A DNA stretch of 57,504 nucleotides from Propionibacteriaceae bacterium (GCA_017882685.1 JADGPA010000074.1:1-57504), one strand, 5' to 3'. Numbered from the stretch's first letter, positions 7,896 through 18,061 are shown. A program made the numbers and translations. The notes: generated by a model from the sequence alone, not told the origin.

Positions 7896-10598
7896 ATGAC
7901 GCCCGGGAGGGGACCCGAGAGACCGGCCATCCGCACGCCCGACCAACGCCTGCGGGTCTTCGTCTCGTCCACCTTGCGCGAGGTGGAACCGGAGCGCCGC
8001 GCAGCCCGCACGGCCATCGAGCACCTGCGGCTGGCGCCGGTGATGTTCGAGTTGGGCGCCCGTCCGCACCCGCCGAAGGAGCTGTACCGGGCCTACCTCG
8101 AACAGAGCGACGTCTTCGTCGGCATCTATTGGCAGAGCTACGGCTGGGTGGCACCGGGTGAGGAGATCTCCGGGCTCGAAGACGAGTACCGGCTCGCGCC
8201 GGGAGCGATGCCCAAGCTCATCTATTTCAAGCAGCCGGCACAGCGGGAGGAGCGGCTGGCCGGGCTTGCTCGTCGCATCCAGAGCGACGACACCGCCGCC
8301 TACAAGTCGTTCGGCACCGCAGAGGAGCTCGCAGAACTGCTCGAGTCCGACCTTGCCACCATGCTGGCCGAACGGTTCGACGATTCCCGTTCGGCCTCCG
8401 GCGACGGAGTTCCTCCCCCTGTCGACTCAAGCCCCTGGTCACGCGTCCCAGTGCCCTACTCCCGCCTGATCGGACGCGAGCAGGAGGTGGCGGAGGTTGT
8501 CGACCTGCTGGCCAGCCCCGAGAACCGGGTGGTGACCCTGGTGGGGGCCGGTGGTATCGGAAAGAGCCGCCTCGCGATCGAGGTGGCCGACGTCGCCTCG
8601 GCGCAGTTCCCGGACGGCTCGGTGTTCGTCGCGCTGGAGAACGTTCTCGAGCCGAACCTGCTGCTGCCGACGATCGCCTACGCGCTGGGCATCCGGGACA
8701 CCGGCGAGGTGCCGCTGGAGAAGCGGCTCGAGATCGCCTTCGAGGGACGGCGGTCGTTGGTGGTGCTCGACAACTTCGAACAGCTCGTCCAGGCAGCGCC
8801 GGTGCTGGTGCGGCTGTACGAGATCGCCCCCGATGCGGCGTTCCTCGTCACCAGCCGCGCCGTCCTGCGCATTCGTGGCGAACGGGCCTACGAGGTGCCG
8901 CCGCTGGCCACCCATGACCCCGCCTCGCCCACCTCGGTGACACGGGCGATGACCGCTCCGGCTGTCGAACTGTTCGTCGAACGTGCCCGGGCGGTGAAGC
9001 CCGACTTCGAGCTCACCCTCGCAAACGCTCCGGCGGTGACCGGTATCTGCGACGCGCTGCAGGGGCTTCCGCTGGCCATCGAGCTCGCCGCGGCGCGCAC
9101 CCGGGTGTTGTCGCCCGCGTCGATCCTGCAGCGGCTGGACCGGCAGCTGCCGATGCTGGTCGATTCCAGCCGCGACCTGCCCGAGCGCCAGCGCACCCTG
9201 CGCTCCACGATCGAGTGGTCGGCGGCCCTGTTGCTGGAGTCGCAGCGCGCCCTGTTGGCCGACCTCGGCGTGTTCGCCCAGGACTTCACCTTGGAGGCGG
9301 TGGAGGCGCTCGGCGCCGGACGGCTGTGGGACGGCGAGGCGATCGCAGGGCTGGCAGCCCTGGTGGACTCCTCGCTGGTCAGCCAGCGCGACGTCAGCGG
9401 CGAATCGGTGTTCACGCTGCTGGCCACCGTCCGCGAGTACGCGATCGGACGGCTGCAGGACACCGGCGACGAGCGGCGGATGCGGGATGCGCACGCGAAG
9501 TTCTACTCCGAGCTGGCCCGCCGGGAGGCGCGGGGCCTGCAGGGTTCAGGCCAGAAGGGTGCCGTCGCACGGCTGAGCCTCGAACGCGCCAACCTGCGCG
9601 CGGGCGTCCGGCACCTCGTCGACATCGGCGACTTCGCCACAGCCACCGACGTCGCCTGGCGGCTGTACCTGTACTGGTGGGTGGGTGCCTACTTCGGCGA
9701 GGTCAGTGTTTGGATGGCCGACGTCCTCGCCCGCGGCGGCGATCAGCTCACCGACCACCAGCGCGCGGTGGCTCGGTTCTACGTGCTGTGGCGCGAGATG
9801 TGGGACGGCCCGTCGCCGACGATTGCGCAGGACTTGGCTGACCTGGCCGAGCCCTTCGCCCGCACCGCGGACGACCTCGGGGTTGCCATGGCAACGTCGG
9901 CCGCCGGGCTCGCCCAGGTGCAGAGCGGTGACCGCAACTTCGACATCCCGGCCGAGCGGCTGCGACGGGGCGCAGAGCGCTTCCGTGCCTCCGGCTCCTT
10001 CTGGGGCGAGGTGCTGTCGCTGGTGGCGCTGGGCCGCATCGAACACCTTCGGCAGCACCCCGACGCGGCATTGTCCCTGTTCCGGCAGGCGAACGAGGCT
10101 GCTGTCACCGGCGGGGACGGGTTCGGTTCCACCATTGCCACCCACCACCTCGGACGGGAACTGCTGGCATCCGGTCACGTCGAGGAGGCCCGCCGCGTGT
10201 TCCACAGCGGCCTGCAGGTGTCCATCGGGCTGCACCACGACGAGGGCATCGCCTACACCCTTGAGGGCCTGTGCGCGATCGCAGCGCTGCACGGTGACGT
10301 CGACCGGGCCGGGGTGCTGGCAGGCGCAGCCGCGTCCATCCGTCACCGGGTGGGCATGTACGACGTGCCGGAGTTCGTGTTCCACGAGGGCTACGTTGAG
10401 CGGCTGCGGACGCCGGAGAATGCGTCCCGGCTCGATGAAGCCCTGGCCAGGGGCCGGGAGTACGGGGCCATCGAGGCCGCCGAGTACGCGCTGGCCTCCG
10501 AGCCCGGCCCGGACGACGTCGCCGCCGCGGTCAGGCAGCCGGCACTCAGGGCTGCGGCGTCAGCGGGCGACCAGGCGCGCGAGGTCGCCGCCCTGTAG
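7896..10598 (+). CDS. DUF4062 domain - STAND/NB-ARC-like ATPase - TPR-like repeat protein
   Basis: LRVFVSSTLREVEPERRAARTAIE (DUF4062); TLVGAGGIGKSRLAIEVA (P-loop), RRSLVVLDNFEQL, GLPLAIELAAAR; ORF open from 7821, more likely start at 7887/7896. Confidence 0.85.
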   Translation: MTPGRGPERPAIRTPDQRLRVFVSSTLREVEPERRAARTAIEHLRLAPVMFELGARPHPPKELYRAYLEQSDVFVGIYWQSYGWVAPGEEISGLEDEYRLAPGAMPKLIYFKQPAQREERLAGLARRIQSDDTAAYKSFGTAEELAELLESDLATMLAERFDDSRSASGDGVPPPVDSSPWSRVPVPYSRLIGREQEVAEVVDLLASPENRVVTLVGAGGIGKSRLAIEVADVASAQFPDGSVFVALENVLEPNLLLPTIAYALGIRDTGEVPLEKRLEIAFEGRRSLVVLDNFEQLVQAAPVLVRLYEIAPDAAFLVTSRAVLRIRGERAYEVPPLATHDPASPTSVTRAMTAPAVELFVERARAVKPDFELTLANAPAVTGICDALQGLPLAIELAAARTRVLSPASILQRLDRQLPMLVDSSRDLPERQRTLRSTIEWSAALLLESQRALLADLGVFAQDFTLEAVEALGAGRLWDGEAIAGLAALVDSSLVSQRDVSGESVFTLLATVREYAIGRLQDTGDERRMRDAHAKFYSELARREARGLQGSGQKGAVARLSLERANLRAGVRHLVDIGDFATATDVAWRLYLYWWVGAYFGEVSVWMADVLARGGDQLTDHQRAVARFYVLWREMWDGPSPTIAQDLADLAEPFARTADDLGVAMATSAAGLAQVQSGDRNFDIPAERLRRGAERFRASGSFWGEVLSLVALGRIEHLRQHPDAALSLFRQANEAAVTGGDGFGSTIATHHLGRELLASGHVEEARRVFHSGLQVSIGLHHDEGIAYTLEGLCAIAALHGDVDRAGVLAGAAASIRHRVGMYDVPEFVFHEGYVERLRTPENASRLDEALARGREYGAIEAAEYALASEPGPDDVAAAVRQPALRAAASAGDQAREVAAL

Positions 10599-11918
10599 CG
10601 GGGTCGTGCCCCACGCCATGCCGGCGGTGTCGCCGCCGATCCGCAGGTACAGCGTGTGCGGGCTGTCGGTGAACACGAGCCGGACGTCGAGGGCGCCGTC
10701 GGCGCCGCAGCCGGCCGCTGCGGCCACGGGTATCACGACGTCACCGATGTGCGCGTGCTGGCGCACCCAGATGCCGCTGCCGGCGGTCAGCTCGACCGCG
10801 TGTCCGTTGGTGGTGAAGCCGATCCGGAACCCGTCGCTGTCCCGGCGCGCGTGGGCATCAAAGAGTCCTGGCAGGTTGGCCTGCTCGTCGGGCGAGGCGA
10901 CCAGGGTCGCGTCCAGCTGCACAGTGCCTGATGCCGACCAGTCCTGGCCGGGGCCGGTGTCTGCGGGGAGCGGAAGCTGGGTTCCGACGGCCCTTCGTGA
11001 CGGTCGCTGGGCTCCCTCCTCGGGGGCCGTCATGGCGTCCGTTTCGAGCTCGGGAAGGAGCACGTTCCAGACGAGGTCGAGGAGCAACTGGGTGCAGGAC
11101 TGCGCAGAGGTGATCGCGACCACGAGGCCGCGCTCGGGCAGCACCAGCGAGAACTGCCCGAAGGCGCCGTCCAGCCGGTAGCCCTCGCGTCCCAGCCACA
11201 GCTGGTACCCGTAGCCGAAGAGCCATTCGGGGTTCGGCTCGTTGGTGGCGATCTGGGGCTTTGTCGCGCGGGCCACCCAACCCTCGGGCAGCAGCCGGCG
11301 GCCCTGCCAGACGCCGTCGCAGCGGTACAGCTCGCCCATCGCGGCTAGGTCGCGGATGCGGACGTGGATGCCCGACCAACCCAGGCAGCGTCCCAGGGCG
11401 TCGCGGTCCCAGGTGGCGTCGATGCCCAGCGGTGCCAGCAGGCGGGGACGCAGGTAGTCGAGCAGGTCCTCGCCGGTGCGCTTGCGGATCAGTTCGCCCA
11501 GCAGCCAGGACGCGCCGTTGTTGTACACGTGGCGTGACCCGACCGCCGCCTGCGGCGGCGTGGAGAGGAAGATCCGTGCCCAGTCCTGCGGCGGTGCCGA
11601 CTCGAACTCCAGCAGGGTGTCGGCGTCGTGGCCGGTGGACATCGACAACACGTGGTGCACGGTCAGCTGCGCCACTGACGCGGCCTGCTCGGCCACCGTT
11701 GCCCAGGCCTCGGGCAGCAGGTCGACGACCCGGTCGTCGAGCGCGAGCAGGCCCTCCCCGACGGCCAGCGCGATAGCTGAAGCGGTGAAGGTCTTGCTGG
11801 CCGAATACACCAGTGCCCGGTCTTCCGCGACGTACGGCGCCCAGTACTGCTCGAGCACGGGACTGCCCTCGCGCAGCACGACCAGGCCGTGCAGCTCCAG
11901 TTCCGGACGCGCCGCCAC
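10560..11918 (-). CDS. Serine hydrolase, class C beta-lactamase family
   Basis: VYSASKTFTASAIALAVGEG (SxxK), LTVHHVLSMSTGHD; 39-nt tail overlap with the STAND gene. Confidence 0.88.
   Translation of the reverse strand: MAARPELELHGLVVLREGSPVLEQYWAPYVAEDRALVYSASKTFTASAIALAVGEGLLALDDRVVDLLPEAWATVAEQAASVAQLTVHHVLSMSTGHDADTLLEFESAPPQDWARIFLSTPPQAAVGSRHVYNNGASWLLGELIRKRTGEDLLDYLRPRLLAPLGIDATWDRDALGRCLGWSGIHVRIRDLAAMGELYRCDGVWQGRRLLPEGWVARATKPQIATNEPNPEWLFGYGYQLWLGREGYRLDGAFGQFSLVLPERGLVVAITSAQSCTQLLLDLVWNVLLPELETDAMTAPEEGAQRPSRRAVGTQLPLPADTGPGQDWSASGTVQLDATLVASPDEQANLPGLFDAHARRDSDGFRIGFTTNGHAVELTAGSGIWVRQHAHIGDVVIPVAAAAGCGADGALDVRLVFTDSPHTLYLRIGGDTAGMAWGTTPLQGGDLARLVAR
10989..11030 (-). repeat. 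Copy of the dispersed GAGGAG...GTCACGAAGGGCC repeat inside a CDS
   Basis: Reverse complement ACGGCCCCCGAGGAGGGAGCCCAGCGACCGTCACGAAGGGCC. Confidence 0.55.
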
Positions 11919-11935
11919 CGCGTCGATGAACGCGG

Positions 11936-12943
11936 TCAGGGCCGGCCCTTGGGGCTGTTCACGGCCGTCAGCATCGGGTTGCGCATCACGACGTCACCCA
12001 GCGCGTCATCGATCCGTCCCAGCACTTCCGGGCTCAGCACCACACCGGAGGCAGCAACGTTCTCCTTGATCTGGCGGGGCTTGGAAGCTCCGATGATCGC
12101 GCAGGCGACGTTCGGGTTCTGCAGCACCCAGGCGACAGCGAGTTGGGCCATGGTGAGTTCGAGCTCGTCGGCGACCGGACGCAGCCGCTGCACAGCGACC
12201 AGCACCTCCTCGCCCATCAGCCGCTGGATCATGTTGGCGCCGCCCTTTTCGTCGGTGGCGCGGGAGCTCTTCGGCGCCGGCTCACCGGGCAGGTACTTTC
12301 CCGTGAGCACGCCCTGGGCGACCGGTGACCAGCAGATCTGGGAAACCCCGAGCTCCACGGCCGTGGGCACGACCCACTCCTCGATGACGCGGTACAGCAT
12401 CGAGTACTGCGGCTGGTTCGAGACGAGCTGGAAGCCGAGGTCCTTCGCAAGGGCGTGGCCGGCGCGGATCTGCGCGGCGTCCCATTCGCTGACGCCGATG
12501 TAAAGCGCCTTGCCTTGCCGGACGACGTCGGCGAAGGCCTGCATGGTCTCCTCCAACGGCGTCTCCTGGTCGTAGCGGTGTGCCTGGTAGAGGTCGACGT
12601 AGTCGGTCCGCAGGCGCTTCAGCGAACCGTTGATCGACTCCATGATGTGCTTGCGCGACAGGCCGGAGTCGTTGGGTCCGCCCGGCCCGGTGGGCCAGAA
12701 CACCTTGGTGAAGATCTCCAGCGACTCGCGGCGCTCACCCTTCAGCGCTTCGCCGAGCACCTTCTCGGCGACCGTGTTGGCGTAGACGTCTGCGGTGTCG
12801 AAGCTGGTGATCCCCTCGTCGAGGGCAGCACGGACGCACCTGGTGGCCGTCTCGTTCTCCACCTGCGACCCGTGGGTCAGCCAGTTGCCGTAGCAGATCT
12901 CAGAGACCTTCAGCCCGGAGTTACCGAGGTAGCGGAACTTCAC
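11936..12943 (-). CDS. Aldo/keto reductase
   Basis: MKFRYLGNSGLKVSEICYGNW; FDTADVYANTVAEKVLGEAL. Confidence 0.93.
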   Translation of the reverse strand: MKFRYLGNSGLKVSEICYGNWLTHGSQVENETATRCVRAALDEGITSFDTADVYANTVAEKVLGEALKGERRESLEIFTKVFWPTGPGGPNDSGLSRKHIMESINGSLKRLRTDYVDLYQAHRYDQETPLEETMQAFADVVRQGKALYIGVSEWDAAQIRAGHALAKDLGFQLVSNQPQYSMLYRVIEEWVVPTAVELGVSQICWSPVAQGVLTGKYLPGEPAPKSSRATDEKGGANMIQRLMGEEVLVAVQRLRPVADELELTMAQLAVAWVLQNPNVACAIIGASKPRQIKENVAASGVVLSPEVLGRIDDALGDVVMRNPMLTAVNSPKGRP

Positions 12944-14064
12944 GCCTGGCTCTCCTCGACCGCGACCGTGGGCTCGGCATCTCCGACGTCGCCCTCGATC
13001 TCGATCTCGTCCTCCGCCGCTGCCTCGGCGGCGACCGCACCGGGATCGGCATCGTCGTCGGCCACGTCCTCGACCTCTTTTGCTTGTGCGGACCCAACGG
13101 CTGCAGGCCCGGACTTGGGGGCGGCTTCCTCCGGGTCGGCGAGCGGGTTGACGATCGACACGCCACCGAGGGTGGCCAGCATCTGGCGGACGTTGGTGAG
13201 CTGGGCGGTGATCGCGTCCCTGCGGGCCGTGGCGGCCTGCAGTTCGCGCTCGGACTCGCGGCGGATCTTCTCCGCGGTGAGACGGGCGGAATCGACGTGG
13301 TGGCCGGCCTCTTCGCGGGCACCCTTCAGGTGCAGGTCGGCCTGCGCCTTGGCCTCGGCCAGCGTGCGGTCGGCCTCGGCGTCCAGCGATGCCTGGCGCT
13401 CCTGGGCGCGGACGATCGCCTGCTCGTTCACCTGCATCTGGTTGGCGAACTCCTCCGAGGCCTTGTCCCTGCGCTCGGCGAGCGTCTTCTCGAAGTCGGC
13501 TGCTGCGGCGGCGGCGCGGGCGCGCTGGTGCTCGTAGAACGCTTCTGCCTCCTCGCGACGGGCGGTGGCCTCACGATCGGCATAGTCGAGGATCTCGTCG
13601 GACTGGCGCTTGGCGGCCTCGAGGGTGTGGGTCGACTCTGCGTCGGACTTGCTGGTGATGTCGGCGGAGTAGCGGTCGGCAGCGGTCCGGGTGGCGTCGG
13701 CCGCGGCCTGCGCCTCGGTGACCAGCTTCTCGGCCTCAGCCTTCGCCTTCGCGACCAGCTCCGCGGCCTCGTCCTCTGCGAGCTTCAGCATCTTGCCGAT
13801 GCGGGCCCCGAGGTCGGCGTAGCTCGGGACGGCGGTGAAATCCTTCTGCTCCTGCTCCAAGGTGGCAAGGCGAAGCCGGTACGCGTTGGCCTGCTCCTCC
13901 AGCTGGGCCACCTGCGAGCGGAGCTTGGTGAGGGCCACCGAGGTGTCACCGCCTTCGGCGCGCGACTGGTCGAGGGCCTTGCGCAATTCCGAGATTGCAC
14001 GGTCGACCTCGCCGGGCTCGTAGCCGCGCATCACCGTCCGGAAAGCGGTGTTCTGGTGGGTCAT
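12940..14064 (-). CDS. DivIVA-domain coiled-coil protein (FilP/Scy-like)
   Basis: N-term AFRTVMRGYEPGEVDRAISELR (DivIVA-like), long heptad coiled coil, C-term ARRDAITAQLTNVRQMLATLGG. Confidence 0.75.
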   Translation of the reverse strand: MTHQNTAFRTVMRGYEPGEVDRAISELRKALDQSRAEGGDTSVALTKLRSQVAQLEEQANAYRLRLATLEQEQKDFTAVPSYADLGARIGKMLKLAEDEAAELVAKAKAEAEKLVTEAQAAADATRTAADRYSADITSKSDAESTHTLEAAKRQSDEILDYADREATARREEAEAFYEHQRARAAAAAADFEKTLAERRDKASEEFANQMQVNEQAIVRAQERQASLDAEADRTLAEAKAQADLHLKGAREEAGHHVDSARLTAEKIRRESERELQAATARRDAITAQLTNVRQMLATLGGVSIVNPLADPEEAAPKSGPAAVGSAQAKEVEDVADDDADPGAVAAEAAAEDEIEIEGDVGDAEPTVAVEESQA

Positions 14065-15494
14065 ATTTCCTCTTCCGTTTCCTGAATCGTAAAGGGTGTC
14101 GGGCGTTCGGAGACGGCGAGCGCCTCGATCACCCCTGAAAGGTGCCCAAGCTGGGCATTGATGTCGTCCCGGCGTCGGGCAAGGGTGGCTACCTCTGCGC
14201 GGGCACGCTCCATCAGCGCACGTGCCTCGGTGCGGACGGCGTCGGCGTCCTCGCGTGCCTCGTTGAGGAGGGCGACGGCCTCTTCACGCGACGCTCGAGA
14301 CTTCTCATACGTCTCGCGCTGGAGCTTCTCCAGGTCGGCGGCGGTGCGCTCGCGGATCATCTTGGCGCCGGCCTCCGCCTCGACGAGGCGCCGCTCGGCG
14401 CGCTCGATCTGGGCCTGGGCCTCCGAGCGTGTGTGGGCGAGCAGGCGGTCGGCCTCCTCGCGCGCCTGCTGGCTGGTGTTGGTGGCGTCCCGCTCAGCGG
14501 CTTCGAGTACCGCCTTCGCCCGAGCCTGCAGGTCCTCGGCAACAGCCGTCGACTCCGACAGCAGGGCCTGGTTGCGGTGGGCGGTGGTGGTCAGCGCGAG
14601 TTGCGCCCGCTCGCGGACGCCACGAAGGTGCTCGGCCAGTTCGTTGTGCTTCTGGCGGGTGATGGCCTCAGCCTCCGCCTCGGCGCTGGCGCGGAGCTCG
14701 GCCATCGCCTGCTCGGTCCAGGCGACGTGCGAAGCCGCCGCGGCAAGCTGCTCGTCTGCCCGGGCCCGCGCGTCCGCCTCGAGGGCCTCCCGCTCGGCCT
14801 GCGCCTCCGCCTTGGCCCGTTCGGCCTCGGTGTCGAACGTTTCGCGGTCGGCGGCGAGCCCTGCGGCCAGCCGGGTGTGCTCGGCCTCCTGCTCAGCCTG
14901 GAGCCGGGCCAGCTCGTCGGTGACGTGGCCTCGCAGCGCGGACAGCTCGGCTTCGAGCATGTCGCGGCGACGGGCTTCCTCGGACTCGGTGGCCGAGCGT
15001 CGGTCGGCCAGTTCTGCGTCCACGGCGGCGACGCGGGCGTCGAGGCGCTGGCGCACCTCGTCATCGGTGCGCGTGGCGGTGTTCAGCAGGGTGGCCGCCT
15101 TCACCCGTCCGTCATGCAGGATCGCCTCGGCCTCCGCGCGGGCGCTGGCAACGACCTCAGCCGCGGTCGACTCTGCGGTCTGGGTGATCAGGTTGGCCTG
15201 CTCCGTGGCGTCCCCGAGCAGAATCATCGCGTCCTGCCGGGCCTCGTCGAGCCGTGCGGTTGCCGCAGCCAGAGCCGCGTCGATCGTCGCCTGGCGTTCG
15301 GCCACCTCTCGGGCCAATTGGTCGTTCAGCTCACGGTTCTTCGCCGTTTCCGCGCGCAACGCATCGGCCTCAGCCTGGGCCTCGGTGCGGAGCTGATCAG
15401 CCAGGTTCTGTGCCTGGGTCAGGATTTCGGTCGCCTGCCTGGTCAGCTCGTTACCGGCCGGCTGGTTGAACGGACGCGCGGCAGGATCGAGCAC
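14061..15494 (-). CDS. Long coiled-coil cytoskeletal-like protein (Scy/FilP-like)
   Basis: 477 aa almost entirely Ala/Glu/Arg heptads; C-term ARRRDDINAQLGHLSGVIEAL; 4-nt overlap with downstream gene. Confidence 0.7.
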   Translation of the reverse strand: MLDPAARPFNQPAGNELTRQATEILTQAQNLADQLRTEAQAEADALRAETAKNRELNDQLAREVAERQATIDAALAAATARLDEARQDAMILLGDATEQANLITQTAESTAAEVVASARAEAEAILHDGRVKAATLLNTATRTDDEVRQRLDARVAAVDAELADRRSATESEEARRRDMLEAELSALRGHVTDELARLQAEQEAEHTRLAAGLAADRETFDTEAERAKAEAQAEREALEADARARADEQLAAAASHVAWTEQAMAELRASAEAEAEAITRQKHNELAEHLRGVRERAQLALTTTAHRNQALLSESTAVAEDLQARAKAVLEAAERDATNTSQQAREEADRLLAHTRSEAQAQIERAERRLVEAEAGAKMIRERTAADLEKLQRETYEKSRASREEAVALLNEAREDADAVRTEARALMERARAEVATLARRRDDINAQLGHLSGVIEALAVSERPTPFTIQETEEEI

Positions 15495-15635
15495 CTAGCA
15501 ATGATCCAAGTCAGCGTCACCACAACGCAACCCGGCACGGAGTGTCGCCTACAGGGTCTGAGGTGAAGGTCCAGCCTTGTCAGGGTTGGACGAGCACCGG
15601 GCCGACGCGAGGACGTTTCACGTAAGGTTCGTGGC

Positions 15636-17105
15636 GTGCGCTACCTGTCCACCCGCGGTGAGCCCGGCGTCCCCGGGCTCGGCTTCTGCGACATCCTGCT
15701 GGAGGGTCTTGCCCCCGACGGGGGACTCTTCCTGCCCGAGTCCTACCCGAGGGTGGGCGCCGCGGAATTGGCGCGGTGGCGGAGCGTGCTGGAGTCGGAC
15801 GGGTACGCCGCCCTGGCTTTTGCCGTGCTCAGGTTGTTCATCGACGACATCCCCGATGCCGACCTGCGCGGCATCTGCGAGCGGGCCTACACCGATGCCG
15901 TCTTCAGCAGCCCCCAGATCGTGCCGGTCACCGAGATCGAGGGCGGCCTGTGGCTGGCCCACCTGTCCGGGGGCCCGACCGCTGCGTTCAAGGACATGGC
16001 CATGCAGCTGCTCGGCCAGCTGTTCGAGTACGAACTGGAGCGGCGCGGCAGCGAGCTGAACATACTTGGCGCCACCAGCGGCGACACCGGGTCGGCTGCG
16101 GAGTACGCGATGCTCGGGCTGCCCCGCGTCCGCGTGTTCATGCTGACGCCGGCGGGACGGATGACGCCGTTCCAGCAGGCCCAGATGTTCAGCCTCGACG
16201 ACCCGGCGATCGTCAATATCGCGGTCGATGGCGTCTTCGACGACTCCCAGGACCTGGTGAAGGCTGTCGCCAGCGACCTTGAGTTCAAGCAGAGGCACTC
16301 CCTGGGCGCAGTGAACTCGATCAACTGGGCCCGCCTTGTTGCCCAGGTGGTCTACTACGTCGCGGCCTGGCTGCGGGTGACCTCGGCGGAAGACCAGGTC
16401 GTTTCGTTCTGTGTACCCACCGGCAACTTCGGCAACATCTGCGCCGGCCACGTGGCACGGATGATGGGGGTACCGATCGAAACGCTGGTGCTGGCCACCA
16501 ACGAGAACAACGTGCTGGATGAGTTCTTCCGCACCGGCATCTACCGGGTGCGCTCCAGCGCGGAGACCCAGGCCACATCCTCGCCCAGCATGGACATCTC
16601 GAAAGCCAGCAACTTCGAGCGGTTCGTCTTCGACCTGCTCGGACGCGACGCCGCGCGGGTGCGGGAGCTCTTCGCCGTCCAGTTGCTGCGCGACGGCTTC
16701 TTCGACCTGTCGGAGACCCCCGAGTTCGCCGGGCTGCCGGAGCGGTTCGGGTTCGTTTCCGCTGCATCCACGCATGCCGATCGGCTGGCCCACATCGCAG
16801 AGGTTTACCGGCGCGATGGGATCGTCGTCGACCCGCACACCGCCGACGGCATCAAGGTGGCGAGGGACTTCGTGCGTCCCGGCGTCCCGATGATCGTCAC
16901 GGAGACCGCCCTGCCCGTGAAGTTCTCGGCAACGATCGTCGAGGCGATCGGGATGGAGCCGGAGCGTCCAGCCGCCTTCGAGGGCATCGAGGATCTCCCC
17001 CGCCACGTGATCGACCTCCCCAACGACGTGGAAGCGCTCAAGGCCCTGATCGCCGCCCACACCCGACCGGGGACGGTTCCTCTTTCGGTTCAGGAGCCGG
17101 GTTGA
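15636..17105 (+). CDS. thrC: Threonine synthase
   Basis: MRYLSTRGEPGVPGLGFCDILLEGLAPDGGLFLPESYP; GPTAAFKDMAMQLLG; ATSGDTGSAAEYA. Confidence 0.95.
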   Translation: MRYLSTRGEPGVPGLGFCDILLEGLAPDGGLFLPESYPRVGAAELARWRSVLESDGYAALAFAVLRLFIDDIPDADLRGICERAYTDAVFSSPQIVPVTEIEGGLWLAHLSGGPTAAFKDMAMQLLGQLFEYELERRGSELNILGATSGDTGSAAEYAMLGLPRVRVFMLTPAGRMTPFQQAQMFSLDDPAIVNIAVDGVFDDSQDLVKAVASDLEFKQRHSLGAVNSINWARLVAQVVYYVAAWLRVTSAEDQVVSFCVPTGNFGNICAGHVARMMGVPIETLVLATNENNVLDEFFRTGIYRVRSSAETQATSSPSMDISKASNFERFVFDLLGRDAARVRELFAVQLLRDGFFDLSETPEFAGLPERFGFVSAASTHADRLAHIAEVYRRDGIVVDPHTADGIKVARDFVRPGVPMIVTETALPVKFSATIVEAIGMEPERPAAFEGIEDLPRHVIDLPNDVEALKALIAAHTRPGTVPLSVQEPG

Positions 17106-17137
17106 ACCGAACCTGGGGACGGTTCTTCTTTCGGTTC
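17070..17137 (+). repeat. Two direct REP copies upstream of the RAYT gene (17070-17092, 17115-17137)
   Basis: GGGGACGGTTCCTCTTTCGGTTC and GGGGACGGTTCTTCTTTCGGTTC; the second lies in a larger palindrome GAACCGAA...TTCGGTTC. Confidence 0.85.
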
Positions 17138-17278
17138 ATAGGCTTCGGGCGGCCGATGTCATCGGTTATCCACAGGCACGACGGGACGCTGCGCGATTAC
17201 CCACAGATTGGTGTTTGGGGACCGCCGTTCTGACCAAACCTGCTTAGGCTCTTGAGGCGCTTCGAAAGAGGGATCGCC

Positions 17279-18061
17279 ATGCCACGTCACGCCAGACAGC
17301 TCGCAGAGTCCGGGATATACCACGTGATGCTGCGAGGGGTGAACCGGGACGCGATCTTCCTTGACGACGAGGACTGCGCACGATTCCTCCTTGCGCTGGG
17401 CCAAGCCAAAGCTGCGTCCGGTTGCAGCGTCCTTGCTTACTGCCTCATGAGCAACCACGCGCATCTGGTCCTCCGCACCGCCGAGGAACCGATCGGTGCC
17501 GTCGTCAAGCGTCTCGGCGTCCGGTACGCCGGTTGGTTCAACCGCAAATACGGGCGCATCGGGCACCTGTTCCAGGACCGGTTCAAGAGCCTGCCGGTAG
17601 AGGACGACGCGTACTTCGTCACCCTCCTTCAATATGTGTGGAACAACCCGGTTGAGGCCGGGCTGGTCGACCTTCCGGAAGAATATCTCTGGAGCAGTCG
17701 TCGCCTCCTCGGGCACGAATCACCGCTTGTCGACGGGGGCCAGCTGCGCAAGCTGCTGCCCGCGGATCCTCTCGCCTGGGTCGCGCCCACCCTGCAACTG
17801 CCGGGTGGTCCGACCCTGAAACGGCTACGCCAGCCGGGCCATAGCGAGGAGGAGGTGACGGAGCTCCTTCGACGAGCGTGCGGAGCAGGCAACCCTGAGG
17901 ACTACTTCAAGCTCCATGCGACGGCGCAGCAGCGCGCCATCCGAGAGCTGAGAACGCGCTCCGTCGCATACGCGCAGATCGCAAAGGCAACAGGACTCAG
18001 CACTTCGACCGTCAGACGGCTTCACGTCGCCCCGTTGCCTGCGTCACCGATTGCGCAATAG
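17279..18061 (+). mobile_element. REP-associated tyrosine transposase (RAYT, Y1_Tnp/HUH) with C-terminal HTH
   Basis: MPRHARQLAESGIYHVMLRGVNRDAIF; MSNHAHLVLRT (HUH motif); LLQYVWNNPVEAGLV; YAQIAKATGLSTSTVRRL. Confidence 0.9.

Noticed and set aside
13084-15566. Plus-strand ORFs (333, 474, 412 aa) opposite the coiled-coil genes
   Set aside because: Gly/Leu/Arg or Ser/Arg-rich translations of complementary coiled-coil codons, not protein-like
15618-17060. 480-aa minus ORF opposite thrC
   Set aside because: Shadow ORF; thrC is unmistakable on the plus strand
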